This document shows, piece after piece, positions 36,121 to 49,590 of a DNA stretch of 64,000 bases (its first letter is position 1; each line of letters begins with the position of its first letter). The stretch comes from Astropecten irregularis. Its lineage: Eukaryota; Echinodermata; Asteroidea; Paxillosida; Astropectinidae. The stretch lies in assembly GCA_963971285.1 (NCBI GenBank), contig OZ020244.1, forward strand, positions 13,516,001 to 13,580,000, in the 5' to 3' direction. The position numbers and the translations under genes are program-made. Below the pieces are notes generated by a model. It did no database searches, was not told where the DNA came from, and worked only from the letters and a program-made list of their open reading frames with translations.

Positions 36121-36818
36121 CTGTTGGATATATGGTAAATGAAACAATAATATGTTAGTACTGAGTGAGTTTTGTTGGTTGAACATTGATATTTTAATCT
36201 GTAATGTATTATGTAATGTAATTTACTATTGTATTATGTGTAATTCTTGTTAACTATATAGCTGCATTTAGAATATTGTTAAATTTTGTCAGTAATAATC
36301 ATTGAACCATCATTAAATAGGATATACTGAATGTGGGAAAACTTCATGAATATACGATGTATTGATTTTCTTCATAAGTAATTTAATATGGATTATAAAA
36401 GTCAACGTTATCATTGAAGGTTATAGAGTACAATGTGCTTTCAGCATTTATATTATAATTTGTATGAGTGTTCTCATTTTTACAGGACTTTTTTAACGCT
36501 GGTTGAGGTATACATGTGAAAAGACATTCTTCAGTATCGAATATGGTCATAAATTTGTTGTCAGTGGTCATTTGTGTTATGATTTACTGTTAACGTTACC
36601 CTAGTCTAGAGTATGTTTCACACCTATTATTGGTCATACTTGGACCACTGTAGAAAAAAATTGAAAGACCATGCACCAGCCCAATTTGGCATTGTGTCCT
36701 TATACAATAATGAGATCACTTAGCCCAACTATTGTGTGGTTCTCCCCGTTGTTGTTCCTTTTTTTAATCTGTTTTTTTTTTTAGCTTATATAGGTAATAT
36801 GTGAACAATCCTGCCATA
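36121..36818. other. Non-coding spacer
   Basis: AT-rich. CACTGTAGAAAAAAATTG at about 36647, followed by GCCCAATTTGG, may be a degenerate CACTA-like end. No gene found. Confidence 0.4.
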
Positions 36819-37342
36819 GGGTACGTTCAAACAGCCTTGTATTTAAAACGAATTGAGTTAAACCGCTCGGCAACCGCGGGGGGGGGGGTAAGTCATAAGT
36901 TAAAATTCTGTATCGTCCATACAGCGTTTTACTGTTTGCAGTTAAAACAGATCGGTTTTACTTTTGGTTTTAAGAGGTCATGCACTTTGCCTTGACCCCG
37001 AACTAGCTTCTAGTTATAAAATAAAGCGCGCGGATTTATCTGTCTGTTGAATATAAACAAGCGCGCCACAACATGTGTTACGTAACCAGCTGCCAGGCTT
37101 CTCTGCGCTGAAACAAGATGTCGGAAAGTTATTCTGTCCCAACAGCGTTTTAGCAGTAAACTCGATCGGTTTTAAGCGCTAAACCCTCCTCCCGAGCAGT
37201 TTTAACTTTGGTGTTTTAGCGGCGGATAAAACTGATCTGTTTTAGATAAATAACTGTTTTGTAGTACGACGCACATATTGTTAAAACCGATAGGGTTAAA
37301 ACAGTTGTTATAGGAAATTGAACAAGCTGTCTGAACGTACCC
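36819..37342. mobile_element. MITE with GGGTACGTTCA terminal inverted repeats
   Basis: GGGTACGTTCAAACAGC at 36819 and the reverse complement of GCTGTCTGAACGTACCC at 37342 match except for one base. The interior has repeated GGTTTTA/TAAAACC motifs and a G run at 36879. No coding capacity; target duplication not certain. Confidence 0.75.
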
Positions 37343-39155
37343 ATTGTGCTTTATTTATCTTATTTTAAAGGGGCTGTACGTATCGTCTCGCCGAGCGATC
37401 ATATGTTGAAGTGCGCCCCCTTGTGCTTCATTTAAGTTAAGCAAAACTTTTGTTATGGCTGTTCTTGGAAATGGCTTAGTCTAAAAATAGTCCCTGCTCC
37501 CAAGGCTAAACATAGCACGCGCGCGCGTGCGCTGGAATTTTCCTCTTCATGAAAACCATTGATCTCCATTATTATGTGTGTATTATGGAGATCAATGGTG
37601 AAAATGTAAATTCCCGTACGCGCTGAAAGTGCTCCATAGAACAACTTGCATTTTTGATAATTCGCCCCTTCGTGAAAACGTGGACGATCCATTATAATAT
37701 GTTATTCTTTTAATATGAAAGAATGTATTTTTTCACCACAAAAGGGGGAAAATCCAATCCCGACCCAATGGTGTAATTTCTTCAGTAGCACTATTAATAA
37801 ATAATCCACTTATTATATAAGGGATTTCCATGAGACTTTTAACACCGTGCTGCATTTTATTTTCATAGATTTTTTTCCAAAAATGTCATCGTTTACCCAG
37901 AAAATGAAATGGTAGGCCTACAATACATTATAACCAGTAATTTGTCGACCTGCATGTTACAAGGGGTTTCTTGATTAAAAATGAATGGAAGTCCAAGGAA
38001 GAAGTTAGCAGAGAAATTTCCACGGCTCATTTTTGACACTAGTTTCAATTCAAAACTTTTTGGTCTCAAAACATACTAGTTTTTAAACACCAAAACAACG
38101 CCGGTGAAAAAAAAAAGGTTTTCATTAGTTCAAGGCATTTGGATATAAATGTAATACATGTATTACAAATGTGACAGTGAACCGCAAATTGTGTCCATTT
38201 GAATGTGATTGTTTAGATCATATTTTGTTCTAGATTGAGAATTATATATAGAAAGAGGGATTAAATATATTTACTCGGTGTTGAAAGAATAAAGAGTAAA
38301 GACATTGATCAGAATGAAGTGATCGAGGAGCTGCTGAGTTTACAGCAGTCAGCCTAGTGTTGAAATAAATTGCCAAGTGTTTTGTTCTCTCCATTCATTC
38401 TTCTTCGCCTCCCATGTTGGTAAACCCGAATTTTACAATAAGCAAACCCTGCATCTGGCACTAGATACAAAACTGTACAATTTCAAAGGAATACAACCTC
38501 AGGAATAGGTTGCTAAGGAAATATGTAAAGAGCAGTATGCCGTATCCAGTTGTAAAAGCACTTTTTATCCATGTTTTGCTTGTTTAACCTTACAGCCTGA
38601 GGTAACCAAAAAAAGATAACAGAAATAAAATAATAAAGGGTCTACTACAATGCAGTGTCACACCATTATTAATCAAATCTCAATTTCTTTCACATGAACC
38701 CCAAAACTCAAAACAAACTTTCATCTACCCCTCTCAAGTTGGTTTCATTTCACAAGTGTAATTTCCTAAGTTTATTTGCATCTCTCTGGCTTTGGGGCCG
38801 TCCATAAAGTACGTACGCACGAAATGCCGACTTTTTTGACCCCCCCTCCCCCTCTGTACGCATGGCGTACGCAGTGGTCCCAACCCCCCCTCCCCCCCTG
38901 TACGCATACGCATTCCACATTAGGTTTTTCACTTCTCGTGGTCCCTTGCTTTAGCATCATTAAAATGTCACCGTAATCCGGGCCGTTGAAATGAATGACT
39001 AAAGTTTAATAGGTTTTTATACATTTACAGATGGATTTTACTATTTTTTACCATGTTGAATAAGAAAAAAAGGGAAAAAAAACAATCCCGGTGCTTTTTT
39101 CACGTTTTTTACCTCTCTTTTCGCGCGATAATGCTATGCAAATTTTTCGTTTGCA
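37343..39155. other. Non-coding region with hairpins and C-rich tracts
   Basis: GCACGCGCGCGCGTGC (about 37516-37531) is a palindromic alternating CG tract. ACCATTGATCTCCAT at 37555-37569 pairs perfectly with 37585-37599. C-rich runs at 38840-38910 sit in a GTACGTACGC context. No gene found. Confidence 0.5.
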
Positions 39156-39386
39156 TACTGCAAAAATTGGGCAATCTTTTCGTACTTTGCATTTATCGCA
39201 CTTGTTGGTTAAAAAATTGCCAACATTTGGGCAAAGATACAAAATTGACCAACCATTGGGCAAAGTTCCCGCGCAAGAGCGCGTCGTGATGTAGAATGAA
39301 ATAATTATAACTCTATGTACTCACAGACGGGACATGTACATGTATTTTGTTTTGCATCTCGTATACTGCATTGAGTCATTTTCAAG

Positions 39387-39476
39387 ATGGCGAGTGGTTG
39401 TGGCGGCGAGGTCGCAACCGTAGCGTCTCTGTGCTTACATAATACGGTTGCTCAAGGGTCACAGAAACATTTGAAG
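39387..39476 (+). CDS. Candidate first exon (30 codons)
   Basis: ATG in a good context (TTCAAGATGGCG) opens a 90-nt frame, MASGCGGEVATVASLCLHNT and ten more codons, ending at a GTTAGT donor. Local CpG content is high. No downstream exon was found because the LINE follows. It could be the start of a real gene or captured sequence within the CACTA-like element. Confidence 0.3.
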
Positions 39477-39566
39477 GTTAGTTTTTCGGTTTATGTGAAG
39501 TTTTGTTTTCTGGTTTAGTTGTGAAATTTGTGATAGTAATTGCAAGTTATATCGTGATACTGACAT

Positions 39567-42500
39567 AATAATAATAATCTTAATAATAATAATCTTATAT
39601 AGCGCCCGATCCATCAAGGATGTTCTGGGCGCTTTACATTAAGAAGAATAAGAAACAATTAAATGACATAAAAAACATTTTATACAATTTTATACAAGAT
39701 AAATAATGGTTTGGCTAAAATCACAATTTAAAAATCACATAAAAACTTCCTAAGTTACGTTACAGTAAATAACAATAATTACAAAAAATGTTTTACTAAC
39801 AATAAGTTAATATCGATAAACCAAAAGCAAGACACATCAAATTATTGTGTATCACTTAATGTTAAGCAAGAAATAAACCAGCAAATAGCAATTAAGAATC
39901 AAAGAGTTTGTACACTACACCTTAAACGCAACAGTGAAAACGAATTTAACTAAGTATGAATATGTATGGCATTAAAAAAAAAAAACAGTCAACAGACAAG
40001 AAGAAACATCCCAACCCCAAATCAACTGGAGATTGCTTGGCTGTATAATCATTAAAATAAAATTAAACAAATTAAGGGAAGAGTATTACAGCAGTCAGTT
40101 TACAAATAAGTGAGTCTTCAGAAATCTCTTGAATGTGTCCAAGGAAGTAGCCGAGCGCAAATGTGCCGGTAAACTGTTCCACAATGTTGATGCAGAGTGC
40201 TGCAAAGCCCGGGACCCCCATGAGCGCTGCACACGAGGAACGACAAATGAGACAGTTTGTGAAGAACGAAGGTTCCGGGATGGAGTGTATCGAGGTAGTG
40301 CATCAGTGAGGTACGAAGGTGCCGTTCCATTAAGTATGTGGTAAGTTAGCAGAAGGATTTTGAAGATGATCCGATTCCGCACAGGAAGCCAATGGAGTGA
40401 CTTTAACACTGGAGTAATATGTTCAGATTGCTTGGTCCGTGTCACCAGCCGTGCAGCAGCGTTCTGAAGTTGTTGAAGCCGGTCAAGTTGATACTGGGGT
40501 AAACCATACATGAGTGAGTTACAGTAGTCGAGTCTCGATGATATCAGTGAATGTATCAACTGCTCTGTTGCTGATTTAGTCAGGTATTTGCGAATAAAAC
40601 CAATATTACGCAAATTAAACCTAACCGATTTGGATACATGGGAAATGTGCGCATTGAAGGTCATACGACTGTCGAAAATGACCCCAAGATTCCGAGCTAT
40701 TGGAGAAGCAGCGATGGAAGTAGAACCAATCTGTACTGATGCAATATCTAGTCTAGCGAGGTTGCAATTACTACCAAACAGCATGAATACTGACTTTCCG
40801 TCATTCAGCTTGAGACAGTTCGAGCTCATCCATCTTTTGATATGATCAATACAAGCCTCAAGTTTTTCCATGGCAACTGCTACACTCGATGGTCTTGGAC
40901 TGAACGATGTGAAAAGCTGAATGTCATCAGCATAACAATGATAGTTGATACCATGTTGCTGAATTATCTGTCCAAGTGGATTGGTGTATATGGAGAAGAG
41001 TAACGGTCCACCAACTGACCCCTGCGGAACACCACAGACGACAGGGACTGATTCAGATTGAGCATCTTTTATACCGACTGATTGTGAACGGTCACTTAGG
41101 TACGAAGTGAACCATTTCACCGCAGATCCACTGATGCCTAGTGATGACAAGCGACCTATAAGAATCTTGTGATCAACTGTATCAAACGCTGAGGATAGGT
41201 CCAATGATACAGAGGCTGTTACATTTCCTTTGTCCATTTGTTGGAGAATGTGTCCAGATAAGTGAGTGAGTAGGGTTTCCACACTGTGATGAGAGCGATA
41301 GGCTGACTGTCGGTTATCCAGAAGATTATTCCTTCGAAGAAATGACGACAGTCTGTTGAACACCACACGTTCCAGTAGTTTTGACAAGTAGGATAAATTC
41401 GAAACTGGACGATAATTATGCAGACTATTAGGATCCAAGTTGCAATTTTTTAGAAGCGGCCGAACCATCGCCGATTTCAGGGAAGCTTGCACGACCCCTG
41501 TTTCCATGCTCTGGTTAATAATGCTGGTAATAGCAGGAGCAATGACATCCACACATTGCTTTAGAATAGCCGTTGGAATTGGATCCAGTGCACACGATTT
41601 TGCTGGTGCTTTGGAAATCAGTCTCTTGATTTCCTCCGATGAGGTAGCGCCCAATGTCGATAGCTCGATGGATGGATCGGATGTTGATTGCGGTGTTACA
41701 GATGAACATAGAGGCAGGGGCAGATTAGCACGGATGTCGGATACTTTGGAGATGAAAAACTGACTAAAATGGTTAGCCAGAGTTAATTTGCAATCGTGAG
41801 ATGGCAATGGTGACTCAACGTTCCTGTGCAGCATCTTGTTGACAACGTTGAAAAGCTTTCTCTGATCCCCACTACACTCACTAACAGCATTCGAATAATA
41901 GCTGCACTTGGCTTTGCGAATGATGTCTACTGTATGACATCGTTGATTGCAGTATATTTGACGGTCAATTTCCAGTCTGGAAGATCGCCACTTACGCTCC
42001 AGCTGTCTGCGCTTACGTATAGCCTCAAACACCTCCTGGGTATACCATCGAGTATTCTGGCGTATTCTGATTGATCGAATCTGTAGATGATTCAGTACAG
42101 ATCTCAGTGAGTTGACTGTCTACAATATCTCTAGAAAAGGAATCAATATCAACTGAACGAAGATTTCTAGAGACAATTGTACTTACAGGGACTGTTGCTT
42201 TACGGAAAGGTATCCTGAAGAAAATGGCTTTATGATCTGAAATACCCTCCTCGACGAGAATGTCATAGAAACAGTGATCATCCGAGCGTGATATAAGAAA
42301 ATCAAGGATGTGGCCTCGTTGATGAGTGGCAACACTGATGTGTTGTTTCAGTCCATGAGAAGTCAACACATCTAAGAATTGAGAAGAGTGTATAGCTGAT
42401 GGATTATCCAAGTGAATGTTGAAGTCTCCAGTGATGACCAATGATGATTGCACAAAAAGGTAGGTGTCAATAAGAGACGCAAACTCATCAAAAAATTCAC

Positions 42501-43595
42501 CAACCGGAGGTCCCGGTGGCCGGTAGATGATCACAAAATGAACTTTGGTCTCTGTGCCTACCAGTTCCGCTTGCAAAACTTCAAATGTAGAAAACTTCCT
42601 GTAGTTCTTCTTGATGGTAACTTTGATTGAATTCTTGCACAGCAAGCCAACACCTCCACCGCGCTTACTGGCACGCGGTATGTGATGGAAGGTGTATCCG
42701 GTAGGGGTTAAAGCGGCGATAACAGCTGGGTCATTCGGGGTAAGCCAAGTTTCGGAAATTCCTACCACATCCAAATCCTTCTCCATCACAAAATCAACAA
42801 ATGCGTCGGTTTTGTTCTTAATTGACCGAGCATTCAGCATGCAGAAGGTGGCAGATTTCGACGGGCTGTTATCACTGGCATGACTGGTATGTATCTGTAA
42901 TAAGTTCCTTCGACTGCATACATTCCGACGTCTAGTAGGCCGATGGAATTGTGAAGAACGGTTTCCCACCAACACAGGAATCATGTCACAGTCCACTGGC
43001 AGGGAATTACATGTACTGTGATGGACGAATACTTGTAAGTCTGCAGTTGAATATAAGTCGAAATAGCTCCACAAAGGCTGCAGTTTGTATGGGCAAGATG
43101 GTGTGCCACTGAATAACACAAGCTGACAGAAAACAGTCACAAATATTTCGGTGATGGACGGCGGATCACTGACAAAAAGCATCATATCTTCGTCTTAGAC
43201 AACTCAAAATGCCAAAACCAAGTCGAAAAAGGATGGATGGTGTACAGGAAACATGATAAAAACGGATTATTTCGTTCCAAAACTGGAGACAAAATTAGAA
43301 CTTGACTGCCATATTGAACAGCGCCCTCAAATGAATTATTTAGAGCTGTGGAGTACGTATGTCTGAGCAGAGATACATGCTGTAACATTTCACCAAAAAT
43401 GCATATATCAATTGATGTTAAGCCCATAGATGTTAAGCCCATAGCGTTACGGCACCTTGAAAAGTCATAGTGCTATAGACTCACAGAGAGCCTTCTAACT
43501 TCTTGTTCCTCGTGGTTTTAAAACAAAACTGAGCTGAAATTGGTGATCAACGTTGAAGCACCCACCACTACTCCGACTCCCACAGCTCTAAATAA
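39567..43595 (-). mobile_element. CR1/L2-type LINE
   Basis: Minus-strand endonuclease and RT frames, with a 3' end of the form GCGCTATATAAG followed by ATT-type microsatellite (AATAATAAT on +, from 39567). The 5' end is placed near 43590, where the flanking inverted arm starts. The second LINE in this window has a similar tail. Confidence 0.8.
40095..43185 (-). pseudogene. LINE endonuclease-reverse transcriptase, one frameshift
   Basis: The ATG at 43185 (MMLFVSDPPS) opens an N-terminal region followed by an APE-type endonuclease (MLNARSIKNKTDAFVDF, ISETWLTPND, ITGDFNIHLDN, GISDHKAIFF). The frame shifts at about 42075-42095, and the RT frame runs to 40095. RT motifs: NYRPVSNLSYLSKLLERVV, LDLSSAFDTVDH, GVPQGSVGGPLLF, CYADDIQLF. 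The rest reads to a normal C-terminus (TFKRFLKTHLFVN). Without the shift the two frames would form one polyprotein, so this copy is inactive. Confidence 0.9.
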
Positions 43596-44381
43596 GTAAT
43601 GACAGTATCACGATGTTACTTGCAAATAGTACTGTCAACTAAACCAGAAAACAAAACTCCATTAAAACTGAAAAACTAACCATTAGTTGGTCAAAAATAG
43701 AAGAAACAACCCCAACACTGTATGATAAAAGTCCCCAACAATTGGTCAATTAATATTAAGCAATAATGCCCAACAGTTAAATAAACTCTTTACCCAACAA
43801 TTGGTTAAAAAAAGTGACCAACAAAGTTGAATAACTATTTACCCAACAAAATGACCAACATATTAGACCGATATGTTGGTTAAAATGTTTACCCAACTTC
43901 GTCGGTAATTATTTTGACCAACAGTTTAGTGTGTTCATATTAGACCTAACGTTGGTCAAAATGTTGGTCAAAATATTACCAATAGTTTTTGCAGTGCGGT
44001 TTTATACTACCCTATAGACAGAGCGTGCGTTGTGAATTAGGAATAAGAACACGCATCATACACTGTGCGAACAGTGTGCATTTCCGAAAATTTCCTATCC
44101 ATGTATTCGGGCGACGTGTTTGCACCCGGTCGTTTCCGGCGGCAGTTTACCCACAACTTAAACGGGCAAGGAAGGGTAGCACCCAGTTTCCCAAATATAC
44201 GTAGAGCATTTACCAACATTGGAAACTGGGTATGGTGATCCTATTCACCGTTTACTGCGTTTCCTACATTGATAAACCCCACAGAAAGTGTCTGCATTTC
44301 TCAATGGGTTGACTTGTCTATACTGAGGAATAGGATGTTTCACCTCATTTGGGGTCAGGGGCAAAGATCCCTTGGTCAGGG

Positions 44382-44401
44382 CATGGAGCTATAGCTCCAT
44401 G
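44382..44401. repeat. Perfect 20-bp palindrome
   Basis: CATGGAGCTATAGCTCCATG, flanked by GGTCAGGG on both sides in direct orientation. Confidence 0.9.
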
Positions 44402-45774
44402 GTCAGGGACAGTATATACTGACAATTGTCTAGCTGTGATTGCTACGAATCAGGCTCCAGCTTCTATATTGGTGAGTTCCGTTTATCCATGTTAGAAAAC
44501 ATGTTTCATTTATCTTAGAAGGATCATTTAGCCTACGTGTCAAAAATTCTTAAATCATTTAAACTGCAGTCTGATTGCAAAAGAAAAGTGGGAAAACACA
44601 AGAAAATTTACAACAATTCTCCGTCAAAAATTAAAATTAAAAAAGTTAAAGCCCAATCACTGAACTGAGCCATATCGAAATTATATTAGGCCTCTATCGT
44701 AATATTATTAAGTAAAACCCATAATTCCACAGGCTACTTTCAGGCATGAATCATCATGGTGTTTGTTTTAGGAAGATTGAATCTCCAATCTTCTAACATT
44801 ATTTGAAAATCTAGGCCTGTACATCATATATTATTCTCTGAACATTTCATCAATCGATGCCTTTTCACCCGTGTTCAAGATAATACCGAGTGTCGATTTT
44901 GATCTGTTTTAAATCAGTGATTGTATACCGGTACACTGGTATTGTACTTTATCTCGATGTTGCAATAACAATTTTTGAAGAGGTTTGTAAATAGAATATG
45001 CGGCAACGTTTAGATTGTATATTTCTATACTCGTCTCTTCATTTTTTAACAGACTGGACAGACATAACTTGACGCACATAGTCGAAACCATGGAGGAAGG
45101 AAAGTCGACACTATCAACTTGAACATTGTGTGCGAGTGAGTAGTGACTCTCCGAAGAAGTATGCTGTATTTTCGTGGCCCGCGACCGTGCAGAGGCAGTG
45201 CCGTACTATCAGTGGCTAAAATGGAGACGCTGTGATTTCGTCATATTATAATGAGCAAGACGAGCAGTTAATAAGATCTACTCAACCACGATCGACGACC
45301 GCCGCATTGAAAACGGGCAACAACATTTTGTCTAACTTGTGTATTCAGTGCAAAATGTACAAGTTGATAATTACTGGTCACTCTTACATTGTATTCTAGA
45401 GCCGTGACAGTTAAACCTTTACTCTAGTATATTCCTTTTTTCTATCATGGTAACTGTAAAACCATGGAGGGATCCTCAATGGTAGAACCAATCCCATTTG
45501 TATTGTACATTACACATTGCCAGACCTCGTTGTTCAAGGCCCCCGGCCAGTAACTTGAGCCAAGTCAGTTCTAGCATTATATAACATTATGCAATTCACA
45601 GAGCTAGAACAAACCACACTGTACACCACACTGTACATCATTATAACGCTATGTCTTAACCCGTGGTAGATCTTTATATACGTCCATGATGGAGAAAAAC
45701 TTGATACCTTCATTGCATGCTATATACATGTACCTTAAAACTATGGAGAAATTAACTTTTAGAGTTAGGAGGGC

Positions 45775-45852
45775 CTGACGTTTCAATTTTAGCAAAAAAA
45801 GGTTCCTTTGAGAAAGACAGATATCTTCCAAGGATCGAACCGTCAGGCCATC
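45775..45852. repeat. Inverted repeat GGCCTGACG...CGTCAGGCC
   Basis: GGGCCTGACGTTTC (45772-45785) and GAACCGTCAGGCC (45837-45849) face each other around a spacer. This looks like the remnant of a Penelope-like 3' region, but that is weak. Confidence 0.4.
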
Positions 45853-48800
45853 TCCTGTCATTTTATTTATCCCAAATCATAACTTTGGTTAACTTCGACT
45901 TCGAGTACTTGCTGCAGTTTATTACTTGTATTGATAATTAATTTTGTTGTTCACGGCACGAAGTTATATACCGGTAAACAATTAAAATATATAGGCCTAG
46001 ATGCACAATAGGTCGTGCTTTGACAATTCAACATTACTGTCGTATAAAAAAACAAAAATGGAAAATTTAGCGTTGATATCAGAAATTCCAACAGGATTGG
46101 GTTGGTAATGACCAAAAATGAATTGAGTTCTATTTCAGTATAAGAGTATAGAAAGAAACATGAGAAAGTTCAAAGGATTTCAAAACCTTATCTGATTTCG
46201 GTTCCAGCAACTGGAAGAAGCCTCATATAGTACTTATTTCTCCATGCCATTTCCTCATGACTCTGTGTTGAAGGGTTATAGTAACACGTTTTGTGATTCC
46301 ATCCCGCGTACCATTTATGGAGGAATCGAGCCTGGTTAACTGCTCACCAAAAGGCTGTTCAACATTTGTACTGTTCATACCCTGACATTATGTCCTTGGC
46401 AGTTTTGCACATTTGGTGTAGGGGAATTACTTCAAAATTTTGTTGATTGCTTGGTCATGCCTTGGATGGAATAGGCCTCAGTTAATTACAGAAATAATCT
46501 AGAAACAGAGCAAATAAAAGTAATTCCTTAAAAGTAGTCCTCATGGCCAAAGCAAAATAAGTTTACAGCAACAACAAAATATAACTTTATGACCTCTGGT
46601 AAAACTGCCCAGTCAAAAAAGTCAACTGAGTGCATGGTCACAAAATCTTCAATAACTTTAACACAAGTGAATCAAAAGGCTTGATTCTTTGAAACTAAGT
46701 CTTATCTTTTCTTTGTACATACACAATTGTAATGGTTAAAATCAAATCAAAAATATATGTTTAAATTCCCTCTCCTACACATGCCTTAAGATATACATGT
46801 AATGATGGTGGCTAGTGCTAATGTTTTGGGGGCTTGATAGTTGTTTTTCTTACCTGTGTTAAGTTGAGGTCTGAGAGCTATGGATGTTTTAATATAGCAT
46901 GTTGGTGTGTTGTTATTAGTTTTCATTAACTGTTAGTGCGTGTAAATGTAAGTCTAGTAATTTTTTTTTTTCACATGATATTTCTATAATTTGTTTATTT
47001 TAACGCCTTTACATTGAACTTATGCGCAATAGCCTACAAACGAGTAAAATTATTAGGGCCTATTAAGTTGTCATTTACTATTGTCGTGGAATACTAACCT
47101 TTCTGCTCAGTTCAATATCACCGTAAATGTGAAATTCTATTTCGAGTTCTATATTTCCTCACAAGTTATAACAGTTGTTTAAAATGTTTTGTATACACAG
47201 AGTATCACCTTTTAATGTGCAATTCGTTGACTAATTAGTTATCGGGTATCATTACCTTGATGTGACTTTAATACGTCTCATCATTATCAATGCTATAATC
47301 CTCATTATGGTGTACTTTATATTTCGTCGGTCTAGTGTTGGGTAGTACGGATCCAAAATAAATATTTCTAAATTTGTAAACAAATTGCATCATTTGTGTG
47401 CATTTTATTTGCCTCTCATGCATCTAAAAGAACTTGTATATTTGGAGAGAAAATGAACTTTAACCTGAAGTAAAAAAATATTTCAAAAGAAAGAAATGGA
47501 ATTGATGAAAGTGCGAGCGAGAGGGAAGGTGATACTGCTGATTGGCGGCCCATACAAACACGCATTTTGAATAGGCCGATGCCTATCATATTATTTTTTT
47601 TTTCATTTTTTTATATATTAAAAAGCAACCATTGAATATAACAAAGTCTGGATTTTTGGAAAGTAAATATCAAATAGGCCCACTGTCGGATATTAGTCAT
47701 GATATCAAATTTTTGTTATGGTTATATAGAAAATTATCAAGAATACATGTCATGCGCAAACATTTTGTTTTTGGCTGGTTTAGATTAATTTGTTCTTTTT
47801 GTCAGTCGTTCCAAACGGCTATTTTTGATAAACAGTTCGCGTCCCGTCCTTTAGATCCTCGGTTTGTTAAGGTGTGTCATTTTCCAGGTTACACTATATC
47901 ATGACAATAAGCCAACAATTTCAGTGTTCTGTCATGTCTGCGTGAACTATAAGAAAACATTAAAATTAAATTTTAAAAAGCCGATTTTAAATGTACTTTA
48001 ATTCAATCGATGATTTTGCAAACTATAGCCTGGCTCCTCCTGGCGGCCCCTTTTTCTGAGTCTGAAAACCCAAGGGTCCATCCGAAGAAAAACAAGCGGA
48101 AATAATTGTTGTATTTCTTACAATTATTATTATAAGTACAGTGGGCGAATTCTTTTGGATAGCCAAGACGATAATCGAAAGGCTCGTGACAAGAATGGAG
48201 AGAAACATCAATACTTCAAAAATACTTCTTCGGATGGCTTCCTGCAACACTTATTTAACAAAATTACTGAGCAAGGATATCGAAATATTGGATTTAAACA
48301 TGTTTACATTTCAAATGAGTTCATTTTTGATATAAAATCACACAATTTTGCATTTCTAAATTTTGCCCCAACGATGGAAACATTTTAGGGTTGAGTACTA
48401 TGTACTCGTACGCATTTTCGTTGGGAAAAAATGAGAAATTCATGAAAAAGTTTACTTTGATAAAAATGTTCGAATTTCTTAAAATATTGTTGTCCAGTAT
48501 TGATTGTATAAAAAAATTAAAAGTTATTTTATTTTAGGAGATGTTAAGTATTTAAATCATATTTTATTCGATTTAAAATAATGACTAAACGTTTATTATG
48601 CAAATATAAACGAATAGAGGGCGCTTTTAATTAAACTTGTGTCAGTCTGCAAGAGATTTGGTAGCTTACAAATCTTAACTCCCAGTTATTTCATCCTCGG
48701 ATATACTTATAATTGCTCACAAAAAGGGCATTCGCCATTATTTGATTGTTAAAGTAATCTTACTCCATTGCAGGGAAAATAATGAAGGGTGCATCATGCG

Positions 48801-48898
48801 AATTATAAACCTACAACATTAGTGGAAGGACACGTCAAGTTTAGGAATTATAACAAGTTGCGCTTTCACAACAAAAATCTTCACAGATCTTAGTGTGT

Positions 48899-49590
48899 GA
48901 TGGACTTGGGTTTAAGACACTACCGGCTTCTTTGTGGGATTGCGCTGGCTGGGTGCTTTCTGTGTTGGACCATGGTTCAGACCCACGCGGTTTGCTTGAA
49001 GATGTCCAGGGGAGAACCTCCCCAGCAATACCATTGTGTGGTTGACTTGGTTTGAGACACTACCGGCTTCTTTGTAGGATTGCGCTGGCCGGGTGCTCTC
49101 TGTGTTGGACCATGGTTCAGACCCACGCGGTTTGCTTGAAGATGTCCAGGGGAGAACCTCCCCAGCAATACCATTGTGTGGTGGACTTGGGTTTAAGACA
49201 CTACCGGCTTCTTTGTAGGATTGCGCTGGCCGGGTGCTCTCTGTGTTGGACCATGGTTCAGACCCACGCGGTTTGCTTGAAGATGTCCAGGGGAGAACCT
49301 CCCCAGCAATACCATTGTGTGATGGACTTGGGTTTAAGACACTACCGGCTTCTTTGTAGGATTGCGCTGGCCGGGTGCTCTCTGTGTTGGACCATGGTTC
49401 AGACCCACGCGGTTTGCTTGAAGATGTCCAGGGGAGAACCTCCCCAGCAATACCATTGTGTGATGGACTTGGGTTTAAGACACTACCGGCTTCTTTGTAG
49501 GATTGCGCTGGCCGGGTGCTCTCTGTGTTGGACCATGGTTCAGACCCACGCGGTTTGCTTGAAGATGTCCAAGAGAGGACCAACTCCCCA
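48899..49590. repeat. 141-bp minisatellite, about five copies
   Basis: TACCGGCTTCTTTG recurs at 48921, 49061, 49202, 49343 and 49484. Copies are nearly identical. Because 141 is divisible by three, long frames exist on both strands; they show no protein-like features and are treated as by-products. Confidence 0.9.

Larger units (their letters stand above)
39156..43996. mobile_element. CACTA-like element interrupted by a LINE
   Basis: The left end TACTGCAAAAATTGGGCAAT (39156) and right end (reverse complement CACTGCAAAAACTATTGG, ending 43996) are related. Both arms carry TTGGGCAA/TTGGTCAA-type motifs, dense in the right arm (43686-43975), as in CACTA subterminal repeats. Inner arms 39476-39566 and 43599-43681 are inverted copies of about 85-90 bp (shared TTTTGTTTTCTGGTTTAGTT), with the LINE between them. 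No CACTA transposase seen. Confidence 0.55.
43997..48898. other. Long gene-poor stretch
   Basis: AT-rich, with no convincing exon. Contains a perfect 20-bp palindrome at 44382-44401, an inverted repeat at 45775-45852 and a T/A-rich run near 47590. Confidence 0.5.

Noticed and set aside
38750..38976. Small frames on both strands near the C-rich tract
   Set aside because: Low-complexity C/G runs and overlapping frames; no protein-like pattern beyond a common repeat.
45825..45850. B-box-like GGTTCGATCC on the minus strand
   Set aside because: No matching A box or acceptor stem; it is part of an inverted repeat.
47632..47904. 90-codon plus-strand frame
   Set aside because: No splice or start context and no recognisable motif; AT-rich chance frame.
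48899..49590. CRISPR array
   Set aside because: Units are 141 bp and uniform with no unique spacers, in a eukaryotic setting.
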